From: Pleodorina starrii
Taxonomy: Eukaryota; Chlorophyta; Chlorophyceae; Chlamydomonadales; Volvocaceae
Length of the DNA stretch: 64,000 nucleotides
Assembly (NCBI GenBank): GCA_030267565.1
Contig: BRXU01000026.1
Span: 1 to 64,000 of the forward strand
Direction of reading: 5' to 3'
Below the pieces are notes generated by a model. It worked only from the letters and a program-made list of their open reading frames with translations. It was not told the origin of the DNA and ran no database searches. Below are positions 31,231-42,713 of the stretch, piece by piece (position 1 is the first letter of the stretch; every line of letters begins with the position of its first letter). The translations under genes and the position numbers were made by a program.

Positions 31231-32198
31231 CCTGCTCCAATGCGACTACAAGCTTGTCTGCAAGGCCGTCAGCAATCGCCTACAGCCGGCACTGGACTAC
31301 CTGATAGACCCGCTGCAGACTGCCTTCGTCAGCGGCCGGGACATCCGCGACAACACCCTTTACCACCTGGCCCTGGCGGAGTGGGTGCGGCACTCGCAGC
31401 AACCGGCAGCGCTCATCATACTCGACATCGAGAAGGCCTACGACCGGGTCCATCGCCCCTGGCTCTACCGGGTGGCCGAGGCCATGGGCTTCGGTCAGCA
31501 CACACAGCGCTGGCTGCGCCTGCTCACGTCCGATGGCTCCTGCCGGGTGGTGGTCAATGGGCACCGGTCAGCACCTTTCCCGGTCCGCAATGGCCTTCAG
31601 CAAGGCAGCACCCTGTCGCCCGTCCTGTGGGTCATGCAGCTGGAACCCCTCACCTCGTACCTGCACCACCTGCGCAGCACCAACGCTCTCCGCACCCCCA
31701 CCCTCCCCAACAACGTGCCAGCCCCCCCTGTCACCCACCACGCGGACGATACGGTGCTCACGGTCAGCAATGTCGACAGGGATGGGGAGGTCGCTACCGC
31801 GGCAGTCCAGCTGTTCTGCAGGGCCAGCAACGCACGGGTCAATGCCAGCAAGGGGAAGGGGATGGTGCTGGGTACCCACGAGCCGGTGGTGGGGCCCAAC
31901 GCCGCAACTGGTGCGAGTTTCCCGACTCCCGGTGATGAACCCCCACGCCACCTGGGAATCCCTCTCACTCTGGACCCGGTGGAGGCCGCGCGGCTCTGCT
32001 ACACCAGCAGAATTCAGCGGGTTCAGCGTCTCGGCCATGTGTGGCGGCGACACGGCCTCAGCCTCGTGGGCAGGGTGCATGTGGCCAAACAGGTGCTGGG
32101 AAACACCCTGGCATACCACCTCTCCATCATCCGCCCCACCCCACCCCAGCTGGCGGCACTCCGCAAGCATATCGACGGCTTTGTGGCCTGGTCGCTCC

Positions 32199-34372
32199 TT
32201 TTTTTTCTGCGAGGGACGTTACAAGGACTGGGAAAGCGAAGCCCAACGGGCAAGCCGAGCAAGACCGGCAAGCCGCAACAGCCTGGCAAGAAGCCCAAAA
32301 AACCACCGCAAGGAGCCAAGGAGAGAGAAAAAGCCAAGCAACGCCTAAACTCGCAGACAGGACAGGGACAGGGACGGGGGCAGCAAGGGGCCAGGAGCCA
32401 CTGCTGCACGGGCGGCACACACGGCCACCCCTACCTCCAAGACACCGAGGAGGGAACTGAAACCAACACCAGGGCCCAACACCAGGGCCAAACCCCAGGG
32501 CCCAACACCAGGGCCAACACCACGGCCCAACACCAGGGCCAACCCCACAGCCCAACACCAGGGCCCAACACCAGGGCCCAAAACCAGAGCCAACACCACG
32601 GCCCAACACCAGGGCCAAAACCACGGCCCAACACCCGGGCCAGCACCACGGACCAACAACAGGGCCCGTCACCGGAGACAAGCCCCAGGGATGGGCAAAG
32701 GCCCCAACAGCGACCACAGCGACAACACAACCACAACCTGCACAACCTCAACAGCCAAGGGGCGAACCCTACACCCTGGGCGACAGCAACAGGAACAACA
32801 AACAAAACCGGGCAACCGCCGCAGCGAACCAGGGCAAACGAGCCCCCCCCCACCGGGGAGCACCAGAGAAAACAGAAAACCCACAGCACGCCCGAAGAGA
32901 ACCCCGCACCACCGAAACCGCCTCCCAGAGCCACAAAAGCCGCAGGGACGGTGCCACACAAGCGCACCGGAGACAAACAACAACCGACCCCACCCTGGGG
33001 GCGTCCCCGCAAGACAGCAGGCCCGAAGACACACCTCCCTCCCAAGACACCCCGCACCGCAGGAACCTCACTCCCACGTCCCCCCGGCTCCCAAGAACCC
33101 CCACGGGCGCAGCAGGGGCAACACTGCCTGGCTGGAAGCCAGGGCACAAGCGCGCCGGCGACAAGACACCCGCAGACCCCACCCTGGGGGCGACCCCCGA
33201 ACCGCACCTGCCTCCCACGGCGGCCTGCACCACACCAACCCTGCACCGAAGCCCCCCCGCCCCTCCCCAGTCCCCCCCCGAAACCCTCCCCAGACCCCCC
33301 GGCGCCACACGCACCCCACTCCCAAGAACCCCCCCCTCCAGGCCGCAGGGGCAGCACCGCCGGGTCAGAGACCAAGGCACGAGAGCGCCAGCGACAAAAC
33401 ACCCACAGACCCCACACAGGGGGCGACCCCTCAAGACAGCAGCCTCCGAACCGCACCTGCCTCCCGCGGCAGCCTGCACCACACCAACCCTGCTCCTAAG
33501 CTCCCCCGACCCCCAAGACCCCCTCCGGCCCCACCCACAGCAAGCCCCGCACCGCACCCCCCTCCCTAGGCAACCCGCACCGCACTCCCCCCACCCTCGA
33601 GGCCCCTCGCACCCTAAGGACCTCAGACACCGAGATCCCCCACTCCCAACACCCCGCTCACGACGGCCCCGGCTGCCCTGTCAGCTGAGCTGCTGCCTGG
33701 CTGGGCTGGGCGCTGATGGCTGACCCGGATGGGGAGACCTGCTGTGCTGCCTGGGCGCCCCCGGCGGGTGCCTGTGGTGCTGGGACCGGGGCCACCCGGG
33801 ACAGATGAACCTGCAGACGCGGGCTGCTGCCAGCCACCCGCTGCACGGAGCAGAGGACGCCTTCATGCGCCCAGGAGGCTTCGAAGGCATCCAGCCGGCC
33901 GGGCTTCAGCTGTGCTGTGATGTGGCCCCGGGGCAGCCCCGCCAGAGTGTCCTCGGAGAGCGCCGCCATGCTGAAATGTGCCCTCATGAGACGCTGCAGC
34001 TCCCCAATGACGCAGCCCACCACCGTGGCCGACGGATGGTCATCAGGCTCCGCCCTGTGGTAGTGGCCCCAGACCGCCCACAGCCAAGTGGCTCGAAGGG
34101 CTGCCCACAGCAGCTGCAGCCCAGGGCTGGTGGGGTAGGCCGGCCACCCTCCCGGCCAGTCTCCCAGCAGCACAGCCGGCTGTCTGAAAGGCAAGTCCGC
34201 GGCCCCGGAGACTGTTGCCCACAGCTCTGCCAGCCAAACCCGAGCTGCGGTGTAAGCCCCGCACTCCAAGAAGACGTGGGTCAGGCTGGCGACATGCAGG
34301 TTGCCGTCCACCGAGCAGCTAGGAGCAGAGCAGTGGGCACGCTGCGGCTGACCGTTGGAGGCCAGGTCCTGG
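32199..34372 (-). mobile_element. LINE copy I, 5'-truncated, nested in copy H
   Basis: It contains poly(A) (T's at 32199-32206), the complete 3' UTR (32207-33657) and the last ~710 bp of ORF2 to 34367. Five bases, CCTGG (34368-34372), match neither I nor H. The flanks GCTCC at 32194-32198 and 34373-34377 are a clean 5-bp target-site duplication. It is antisense to H. This is the best-preserved nested insertion and shows how the others formed. Confidence 0.93.
33658..34367 (-). pseudogene. LINE ORF2 C-terminal fragment (copy I)
   Basis: These are the final ~236 codons of ORF2, from the zf-RVT-like region (QPQRAHCSAPSC) to the native stop at 33658. The site that is occupied by insertions in C and G is empty here. 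Upstream in-frame codons beyond 34367 belong to copy H read in reverse. Confidence 0.88.
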
Positions 34373-37300
34373 GCTCCTGGAGGAAGACGCGTCCCTGGTG
34401 TGCCACGGACGGGCCCTGCTGAAGCCTGGCCCGGAGATCGCCTGCCAGGATCACGACTGTGGCGGTGTCGGCCATCTCGACCTCGACGCATTCATGGTCG
34501 CCCTGCATGCGAAGCCCCTCGCCCAGCTCGCTCAGCCCGGCCAGCAGCCATGGAAGCAGATCATGCGGGGTCTGCTCGACGAGTACAGGCCGGATGGGAC
34601 CACTGGGTGGGGCTGGGTGTATGGCACGGCGGAACCGCCCCCCAGCCTGCCTACGTTCATTGCCAGCCTGGTGCAGTCCTACCGCTCCTCGCTCCCGACC
34701 CGGCTGGCCTACCCAGAGACCACGGACGCGCGTGCCATCCTGCATGAGCCCCTGTTCTTCAATGCAGCCCTGCGTGACCCCGCCACCGACCAGCCCTTCA
34801 CCCCGCCGGCTGGGACCGCCCACCTGGGACCCCGCACCCTGGCCGAGCTCCGTGCAGCGTCGCCCATGACCCAGCACGAACCCCTCATGCAGGCGGTCCT
34901 TGGGGCCATCCCAACCGACTGGCGGAGACTGCTGCCAGCCGACCCCCTGGACCCCGAACTGCCGCCGGCGCCCGACTGGCTCCTGTCGCCCGATGGCAGC
35001 CGGGTAAGCAGCCCTACGGGAGTCTTGTGGGCCGTCCTGCCCAACGGCCGCTTGGTGCCCCCAGACAGCGAGCAGGCCGGAGCAGCAGGGGACGCCGACT
35101 GGCCTGCAGCCTGCGTGCTGCCGGGCCGCAAGCCGCGCCGACACTGGACCTTGGAGGACCATCAGCGATACAGCGAGGCGCCCCCGGCCCAACGCGCCTC
35201 CTCATGGCCAGTGGAATACCAGCTGCTGGGGCTTTGGGACTCGGTCCAGTGCTACCCCCTCAGCCACGGCCACGGCACGCTGCCCCTCATCCACTACACA
35301 GTGAGTGAGGTGCGCCACCGCCTCACCGCCCGCGGTCACAGCTGGGGCCGGGACCAGGACACGGAGCCCCTCATGCCCGCGGCGTGGCCCGAGCAGCCGC
35401 ACAGCCAGCTACAGCAACAGGAGGCCCGCTGGCACCAACACTGGCTGGCTCAGCAAGCGCCCAGCCGCAGCCGGTGGTTTGCCATGAACCCCACGCCCAG
35501 CCCCGGCTGGATGCGGCCCCGCTCCTCCCCCCCATCACTGCCCTCGGCCGCTGCAAGCCCGGTCAGCCAGCCTAGCAGCCGCCATGCGGCACCGCACCAG
35601 CAGGACCCCGGTGCTGCCGCCGGACCGTCGGCACCCGCCGGGCCGGCCCCGGAGGCAGACCCGGCAGCCGATGGCCCGGCTGGCATGTCTCCCCTCGACC
35701 GCCGGCGGGCCTGGCAGCGGCTGTGGGACTGCCCCGCAAGCAACCGGGCCAAGGCGCTCGCCTGGCGGCTGCACCATGGACGGCTCCCGTGCGGGGTGTA
35801 CCTGGCCTCCAACGGTCAGCCGCAGCGTGCCCACTGCTCTGCTCCTAGCTGCTCGGTGGACGGCAACCTGCATGTCGCCAGCCTGACCCACGTCTTCTTG
35901 GAGTGCGGGGCTTACACCGCAGCTCGGGTTTGGCTGGCAGAGCTGTGGGCAACAGTCTCCGGGGCCGCGGACTTGCCTTTCAGACAGCCGGCTGTGCTGC
36001 TGGGAGACTGGCCGGGAGGGTGGCCGGCCTACCCCACCAGCCCTGGGCTGCAGCTGCTGTGGGCAGCCCTTCGAGCCACTTGGCTGTGGGCGGTCTGGGG
36101 CCACTACCACAGGGCGGAGCCTGATGACCATCCGTCGGCCACGGTGGTGGGCTGCGTCATTGGGGAGCTGCAGCGTCTCATGAGGGCACATTTCAGCATG
36201 GCGGCGCTCTCCGAGGACACTCTGGCGGGGCTGCCCCGGGGCCACTTCACAGCACAGCTGAAGCCCGGCCGGCTGGATGCCTTCGAAGCCTCCTGGGCGC
36301 ATGAAGGCGTCCTCTGCTCCGTGCAGCGGGTGGCTGGCAGCAGCCCGCGTCTACAGGTTCATCTGTCCCGGGTGGCCCCGGTCCCAGCACCACAGGCACC
36401 CGCCGGGGGCGCCCAGGCAGCACAGCAGGTCTCCCCATCCGGGTCAGCCATCAGCGCCCAGCCCAGCCAGGCAGCAGCTCAGCTGACAGGGCAGCCGGGG
36501 CCGTCGTGAGCGGGGTGTTGGGAGTGGGGGATCTCGGTGTCTGAGGTCCTTAGGGTGCGAGGGGCCTCGAGGGTGGGGGGAGTGCGGTGCGGGTTGCCTA
36601 GGGAGGGGGGTGCGGTGCGGGGCTTGCTGTGGGTGGGGCCGGAGGGGGTCTTGGGGGTCGGGGGAGCTTAGGAGCAGGGTTGGTGTGGTGCAGGCTGCCG
36701 CGGGAGGCAGGTGCGGTTCGGAGGCTGCTGTCTTGAGGGGTCGCCCCCTGTGTGGGGTCTGTGGGTGTTTTGTCGCTGGCGCTCTCGTGCCTTGGTCTCT
36801 GACCCGGCGGTGCTGCCCCTGCGGCCTGGAGGGGGGGGTTCTTGGGAGTGGGGTGCGTGTGGCGCCGGGGGGTCTGGGGAGGGTTTCGGGGGGGGGGACT
36901 GGGGAGGGGCGGGGGGGCTTCGGTGCAGGGTTGGTGTGGTGCAGGCCGCCGTGGGAGGCAGGTGCGGTTCGGGGGTCGCCCCCAGGGTGGGGTCTGCGGG
37001 TGTCTTGTCGCCGGCGCGCTTGTGCCCTGGCTTCCAGCCAGGCAGTGTTGCCCCTGCTGCGCCCGTGGGGGTTCTTGGGAGCCGGGGGGACGTGGGAGTG
37101 AGGTTCCTGCGGTGCGGGGTGTCTTGGGAGGGAGGTGTGTCTTCGGGCCTGCTGTCTTGCGGGGACGCCCCCAGGGTGGGGTCGGTTGTTGTTTGTCTCC
37201 GGTGCGCTTGTGTGGCACCGTCCCTGCGGCTTTTGTGGCTCTGGGAGGCGGTTTCGGTGGTGCGGGGTTCTCTTCGGGCGTGCTGTGGGTTTTCTGTTTT

Positions 37301-37978
37301 CTCTGGTGCTCCCCGGTGGGGGGGGGCTCGTTTGCCCTGGTTCGCTGCGGCGGTTGCCCGGTTTTGTTTGTTGTTCCTGTTGCTGTCGCCCAGGGTGTAG
37401 GGTTCGCCCCTTGGCTGTTGAGGTTGTGCAGGTTGTGGTTGTGTTGTCGCTGTGGTCGCTGTTGGGGCCTTTGCCCATCCCTGGGGCTTGTCTCCGGTGA
37501 CGGGCCCTGTTGTTGGTCCGTGGTGCTGGCCCGGGTGTTGGGCCGTGGTTTTGGCCCTGGTGTTGGGCCGTGGTGTTGGCTCTGGTTTTGGGCCCTGGTG
37601 TTGGGCCCTGGTGTTGGGCTGTGGGGTTGGCCCTGGTGTTGGGCCGTGGTGTTGGCCCTGGTGTTGGGCCCTGGGGTTTGGCCCTGGTGTTGGGCCCTGG
37701 TGTTGGTTTCAGTTCCCTCCTCGGTGTCTTGGAGGTAGGGGTGGCCGTGTGTGCCGCCCGTGCAGCAGTGGCTCCTGGCCCCTTGCTGCCCCCGTCCCTG
37801 TCCCTGTCCTGTCCGCGAGTTTAGGCGTTGCTTGGCTTTTTCTCTCTCCTTGGCTCCTTGCGGTGGTTTTTTGGGCTTCTTGCCAGGCTGTTGCGGCTTG
37901 CCGGTCTTGCTCGGCTTGCCCGTTGGGCTTCGCTTTCCCAGTCCTTGTAACGTCCCTCGCAGAAAAAAAAACAAAAAA

Positions 37979-38757
37979 GAGCCAACACCACGGCCCAACA
38001 CCAGGGCCAAAACCACGGCACAACACCCGGGCCAGCACCACGGACCAACAACAGGGCCCGTCACCGGGGACAAACCCTAGGGCCGGGCAAAGGCCCCAAC
38101 AGCGACCTCAGAAACAACACAACCACAACCTGCGCAACCTCAACAGCCAAGGGGCGAACCCTACACTCAGGGCGACAGCAACAGGAACGGCAAACAAAGC
38201 CGGGCAACCGCCGCAGCGAACCAGGGCAAACAAGCCCCCCCCCGCCGGGGAGCACCAGAGGAAACAGGAAACCCACAGCACGCCCGAAGAGAACCCCGCA
38301 CCACCGAAACCGCCTCCCAGAGCCACAAAAGCCGCAGGGACGGCGCCACACGAAGCGCACCGGAGACAAACAACAACCGACCCCACCCTGGGGGCGTCCC
38401 CGCAAGACAGCAGGCCCCAAGACACACCTCCCTCCCAAGACACCCTGCACCGCAGGAACCGCACTCCCACGGCCCCCCGGCTCCCAAGAACCCCCACGGG
38501 CGCAGCAGGGGCAGCACCGCCTGGCTGGAAGCCAGGGCACAAGCGCGCCGGCGACAAGACTCCCGCAGACCCCACCCTGGGGGCGTCCCCTCGCAGAAAA
38601 AAAAGACAGCGACCCCCGAACCGCACCTGCCTCCCACGGCCGCCTGCACCACACCAACCCTGCTCCGAAGCTCCCCCGACCCCCAAGACCCCCTCAGGCC
38701 CCACCCACAGCAAGCCCCGCACCGCACCCCCCTCCCTAGGCAACCCGCACCGCACGC
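37979..38757 (-). mobile_element. LINE remnant J, diverged 3' UTR piece
   Basis: This is minus-strand 3' UTR sequence matching 1380-2375 of copy B but with more substitutions and indels than any other copy, so it is older. The 3' part is cut off by H's poly(A) at 37978. The 5' end stops at about 38757, within the 3' UTR. It is the right-hand border of the LINE block. Confidence 0.85.
38587..38604 (+). mobile_element. 18-bp LINE 3'-terminal stub in remnant J
   Basis: The string CCCCTCGCAG plus eight A's reproduces the LINE 3' terminus and poly(A). It sits where other copies have CCCCTCAAGACAGC in a related 3' UTR repeat. The neighbouring GACAGC supports that alignment. It would be an extreme 5' truncation; a replication slip or gene-conversion origin is possible. 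Confidence 0.5.
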
Positions 38758-39000
38758 CCCAACCTAGCAGTGCCAAATATCCCAACATCAAGACGTCATT
38801 AGCACGCTCAAAATTACGCATGCCGACTGAGACGGAGCCGGTGAACTGCCCTTTACGGAAACGTGTACACAGAAAATGAAGTGCTGTTCTGCACTAGCTA
38901 TATATTCTTCGTACAAAATTGTGAGCATAATCTATATAAATGTGTATCCAAAAACAATAAAATAATAAATGCCAGCTTGTGCTTGTTATTTCAGCTTGTG
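38758..39000. other. AT-rich spacer between LINE block and palindromic repeats
   Basis: GC content falls sharply here. Runs such as AATAAAATAATAAA occur near 38957. I see no gene or element. Confidence 0.6.
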
Positions 39001-39700
39001 ATGGGGCGGCCACCCATTGTGGCTCAGGACATGTCCCGACTCGGTACATGTCCCGAGCCACGAATCGTGGCTCCCGGTCCCGCGGCATACCGCTTCGTGG
39101 CGAGTAGTCAGAACGATCGGAAGATATATAATTAAATAATGAATCCATTTGATTTGGGATATCAAATTGCGCTTGGGCGGCCCCGGATCGTGGCTCAGGA
39201 CATGTCCCGACTCGGTACATGTCCCGAGCCACGAATCGTGGCTCCCGGTCCCGCGGCGTACCGCTTCGTGGCGAGTAGTCAGAACGATATAATAATAAAT
39301 AAATAAATAAGAAAATAAATGAATAATTTGATAATCGATTTGAATTGGGATATGGGCTTGCGCTTGGGCGGTCCCGGATCGTGGCTCAGGACATGTCCCG
39401 ACTCGGGACATGTCCCGAGCCACGAATCGTGGCTCCCGCTCCAGCAGTGTACCGCTTCGTGGCGAGTAGCCAAACCCATCGGACATTCAATATTTTAATA
39501 AATAATACATTTGCATTGGGATATTGGGTCGGAGCATGGGACCCGGTCCCACGGTGTGCCCCTGAATGGTGAGTCGTCAAAACGATTCAACATCCGGGGC
39601 GTCCCCGGATGGTGGCTCAGGACATGTCCCGAGTCGGGACATGTCCTGAGCCAGAGGGGTCTGTCATTGTTCGGGACATGTCCTGAGCCACGATCCGGGG
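39001..39700. repeat. Array of palindrome-containing units (about 171-231 bp)
   Basis: Four units start with GGCTCAGGACATGTCCCGA at 39021, 39192, 39383 and 39614. In the last, the 19-bp arm is followed after one base by its exact reverse complement. In the others the second arm has one to three changes. A second palindrome, GAGCCACGAATCGTGGCTC, follows in the first three. The units share a further segment, TACCGCTTCGTGGCGAGTAG, and are separated by AT-rich spacers of varying length. An extra single arm lies at about 39672-39691. No coding sequence; it may be a foldback/MITE family or a structured satellite. Confidence 0.88.
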
Positions 39701-42700
39701 CCGCTGCCTTACTGCACCCCGTGGTGTCGAGTTTCCCAAAGCTCCAGCAGAAGGCGCGTGCACGAGGCACAAGATGTACGTGACCGGCCGGTGCACGGCC
39801 CACACATCGGCTGCATCGCTCACTGCCGTACGAATGCCCCGACCCCTAGTGACGCAGCGACGCACACAACGGTGTTGCGAGCTCCCGCACGTCCTCGGAG
39901 GGTCACGCGGCCTGAGTAGCGCCGGAGACAACCCCCTACCGAAAGCGGCTCTCCATACAAACAAGGGGTTGGTGTCGGCTTCCTTCAAGCCGGAAAAGGG
40001 GCGGGGCCCCGTTCAATCCGTACGGGTTAAGTTGAGTGCTAGGGTGGCGAGGGCGTGAAGTGTGAGAGTGTCGACATTCCTGCTGATAGACAGCCAGAGC
40101 TTTATTCCCGAAATGCCTGCTAGCCGAGTCGTGAGCAAGGCCTGCCGGCCCCAAAGCGGCTCTCCATACAACAAATACCCAAACACAGCCTGCCTTCGTT
40201 CGAACCGTCCGACCTCCGATCCGACCGTCCCGTGGGTCGCCTCCTCGCGTGCCTCGCGTGCCTTGCGTGCCCATTTACATTCCGCTCCTGTGTGCACCTG
40301 CGCACCGTACCCTGCGATGACCCACGATGACAGGGGGCCCTCCCTCAGAACGCCAGACGCCTGTTCTCTGTCGCCAGCGGGCTGTGTGCACGTGGTCGTG
40401 TACCTACACCACGATTATGGAGGGTGCTCAGGTGCAGCCGCTGCAGACTCGGTGTCCAAGGCCGCCGCACCCGCCAGGAAGGCGCCGAACCGCACCGCCA
40501 CGCCGGCACCGTTGCGCTCTACCCCTCTACGCCCTACGGTCCCAGCGCCACAGCGGCACTGTGGTGGGGCTGTCGTACCCCGGCACGCGGCCACCGCGCA
40601 CCCACGCCACGTCAGCGTCATCAGCGGCACCCAGCAGCGGCGCCATCTCATGTCGTACCCCATCACCCCATCACCCGCTGTCGGCGCCATCTCATGTCGT
40701 ACCATACCCCATCAACCGCTGCTGCACCCAGTTCAGCTCCTCTTCGTCGGACTCGGCTTGCAGCGGAATCGCCGCCGCCATCCCCGCCATCAGCTTACCG
40801 GTATCCTTTTTTTTTCCGCGGGGTACGTCGACTCGATGGACGGCGGCAACGGAACAAAGATGACGGCAGTGCACCCACGCAGCGTGATTGCGATGGCGGA
40901 CCGGGGGTAGGAGAGGTTCCGGAGGCACGTGATGGCCTGGCGACGCGGCCCTCGCTCTCTCCCTCTTCATCGTGTGTGCAGGTCTCTCCGCGACGCTGGC
41001 TGCAATGTACAAAGCTACTGTTTAGCACTCACTTGTGGCATTTCGAGATACGAAACTCGCTGTTTACACTTTGCCCGACAGGTTGCGGTCGGCTGGGAAA
41101 GCAGCTGTTGGAAACCCTACTCCCTTTCCCGTCCCATTTTCCTGCCCAAATCCATCTACCGGTAGGTAGTCAGATCCTCGGATGTGGTGCACTCAGCTCG
41201 CCTTCACTTTCCAGTCACTTTCCAGACCCTCAACTACCGTATCGAGCCAACCAGCGTCCACGTCCACGTCCAGGAAGACGCCCCTTACCACCACCACCAT
41301 CACATCACCCTCTCCCTTGTTGCCCCAAACCATCCATACGTGCACGCTTTCTGTATACCCTCCGTGCACGTTTTCCGTTTACCCTCCGCGCCTGGAGGCG
41401 CACAAGTAAGGGCCGCAGTTTGACTGGAAGAACGTCTGTGAGCCGCCAACGGCAGCCCACAACCACATCCATACAGCGGCCCTCCCGCCGCCGGGCCCCG
41501 CTCCCCTGCCAACAAGACACACCCGGCAACAAAGAAAGCTCAGCCAAGCGCAGCCACCCTTTTGGCCCAGCAAACACATCAGCAACCCCTGCAGCAACCC
41601 CCAGCAGTAGCAGCAGCAGTGACAAGCGAAGGAATCCCAGACCCGGGACATCCGCCGAAAACGGAACATTACTTAAAGAGGTTTTTCCCTTATCCTATCG
41701 GTATCATATTATATCAAATGGAACGCGCAGGCGCACCATCAACCAACATGGGACGCTGCAGGCGCTCATTCGGAGGATATCCCGGCCTCTCCGGCCGGAT
41801 CAGAGGATCAGAGGCAGCAACAAGGGAACTTTGCCAGCCAGGTCCTGCGCCGACCGACCGACCGACTGGCCTCGCCCGGCCGACTGGTTGACAACCAACC
41901 GGTTGCGAGGAAGTCAGCCCGGACACGACCGATCCCCCTCCCCTCCCCAAGCAGCCACCTGGCTCGGACCCAAAAAACACGAAACAACTGGGGAGGGGAA
42001 GGGCTTCGAGACACCCGCTGCTCGTCCAAACCACACCCTAAACAGAAGGCAGACACCGCGCCACACCTACGGTATCAGATACGATATATCTAATATTCTC
42101 TTATCTCCGAACCCACCCCGGGCCTGGGCCTGCTAGGCAGCGCGCCACCACCTTCCGCCCCTACGAGCCAACTTCCCCCCATCTGGCTGCTCCCGCCACG
42201 ATATCAAATCAAGGACACGGCCGTAGATAACCGCACCGCTGCGTCCATCTGTGCCCGCGTGACCGCATAGGGGCGCCGGAAGGCCATGAGGCCATGGGGC
42301 GCCGGGCCCAGCGCGGGCTTCAAGGGGTTTCGTGAGTGATGGCTGCGGGGCTCCCAGCCAGCCGGTCAGCCAGCCCACCACAGCGCAGTGCCACATCAGC
42401 ACCCCCGCCCCCCACCTGCCCTCCTCCTCCTCCTCCTCTTCCCTGCATCTCCCGTCCCCTCTTCCCACCCTCCGTCTCGCCCTCTCTCCTCTCTACACAG
42501 CAGCTCGTGGCAGCCCCAAAGCTTTGTCACCACCACCACCTTCCTTATCTTCCAGCCCATTTGTCCACTCCCCTCGCAACCATCACCACTCATCGCCGCT
42601 CCTCGCACCCCCTTCACCGCCGCCGCCACTAAGCCTCCGCCCCCCGCTACTGCCATCACCCCTACCACCGCCACCATCTTCACTCCATCTTCACTCCATC

Positions 42701-42713
42701 CTCCTCATTACCC
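39701..42713. other. 3-kb intergenic region, no supported gene
   Basis: Several frames are open because of base composition but none shows a recognisable family. The string AAAGCGGCTCTCCATACAA occurs twice (about 39943 and 40151). A poly(T) run lies at about 40806-40814. From 42400 to 42710 the plus strand is a pyrimidine-rich tract with many CCTCCTC motifs, downstream of the IF-2 stop. I find no TGTAA on the minus strand within about 1.6 kb of that stop, so the IF-2 transcript end is not located. Confidence 0.6.

Larger units (their letters stand above)
31231..36509 (+). pseudogene. LINE ORF2 fragment (copy H), split by copy I
   Basis: It contains the reverse transcriptase core (DIEKAYDRV, GLQQGSTLSP, HADDTVL) and the full C-terminal region with an uninterrupted zinc region (HCSAPSC, FLEC), but no endonuclease. 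Exons in the usual sense are not involved: the two parts (31231-32198 and 34378-36509) join in frame if copy I and one TSD copy are ignored, giving WSLLEEDASL at the joint. Confidence 0.9.
31231..37978 (+). mobile_element. LINE copy H, 5'-truncated, split by copy I
   Basis: H begins in the ORF2 reverse transcriptase (LLQCDYKLVC), runs to 32198, is interrupted by copy I, resumes at 34378 and continues through the ORF2 stop at 36509 and the 3' UTR to poly(A) at about 37963-37978. Without I it is about 4.6 kb. The poly(A) abuts GAGCCAACACC of the minus-strand remnant J. The left flank shows no matching duplication, so the left side of the target has been lost. Confidence 0.9.

Noticed and set aside
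39021..39691. Repeats of GGACATGTCC resembling p53-type binding half-sites
   Set aside because: Green algae have no p53. The match follows from the palindromic unit.
39001..39700. CRISPR-like array of palindromic repeats
   Set aside because: Units are 170-230 bp with unequal, partly homologous spacers, in a eukaryotic genome with no cas genes nearby.
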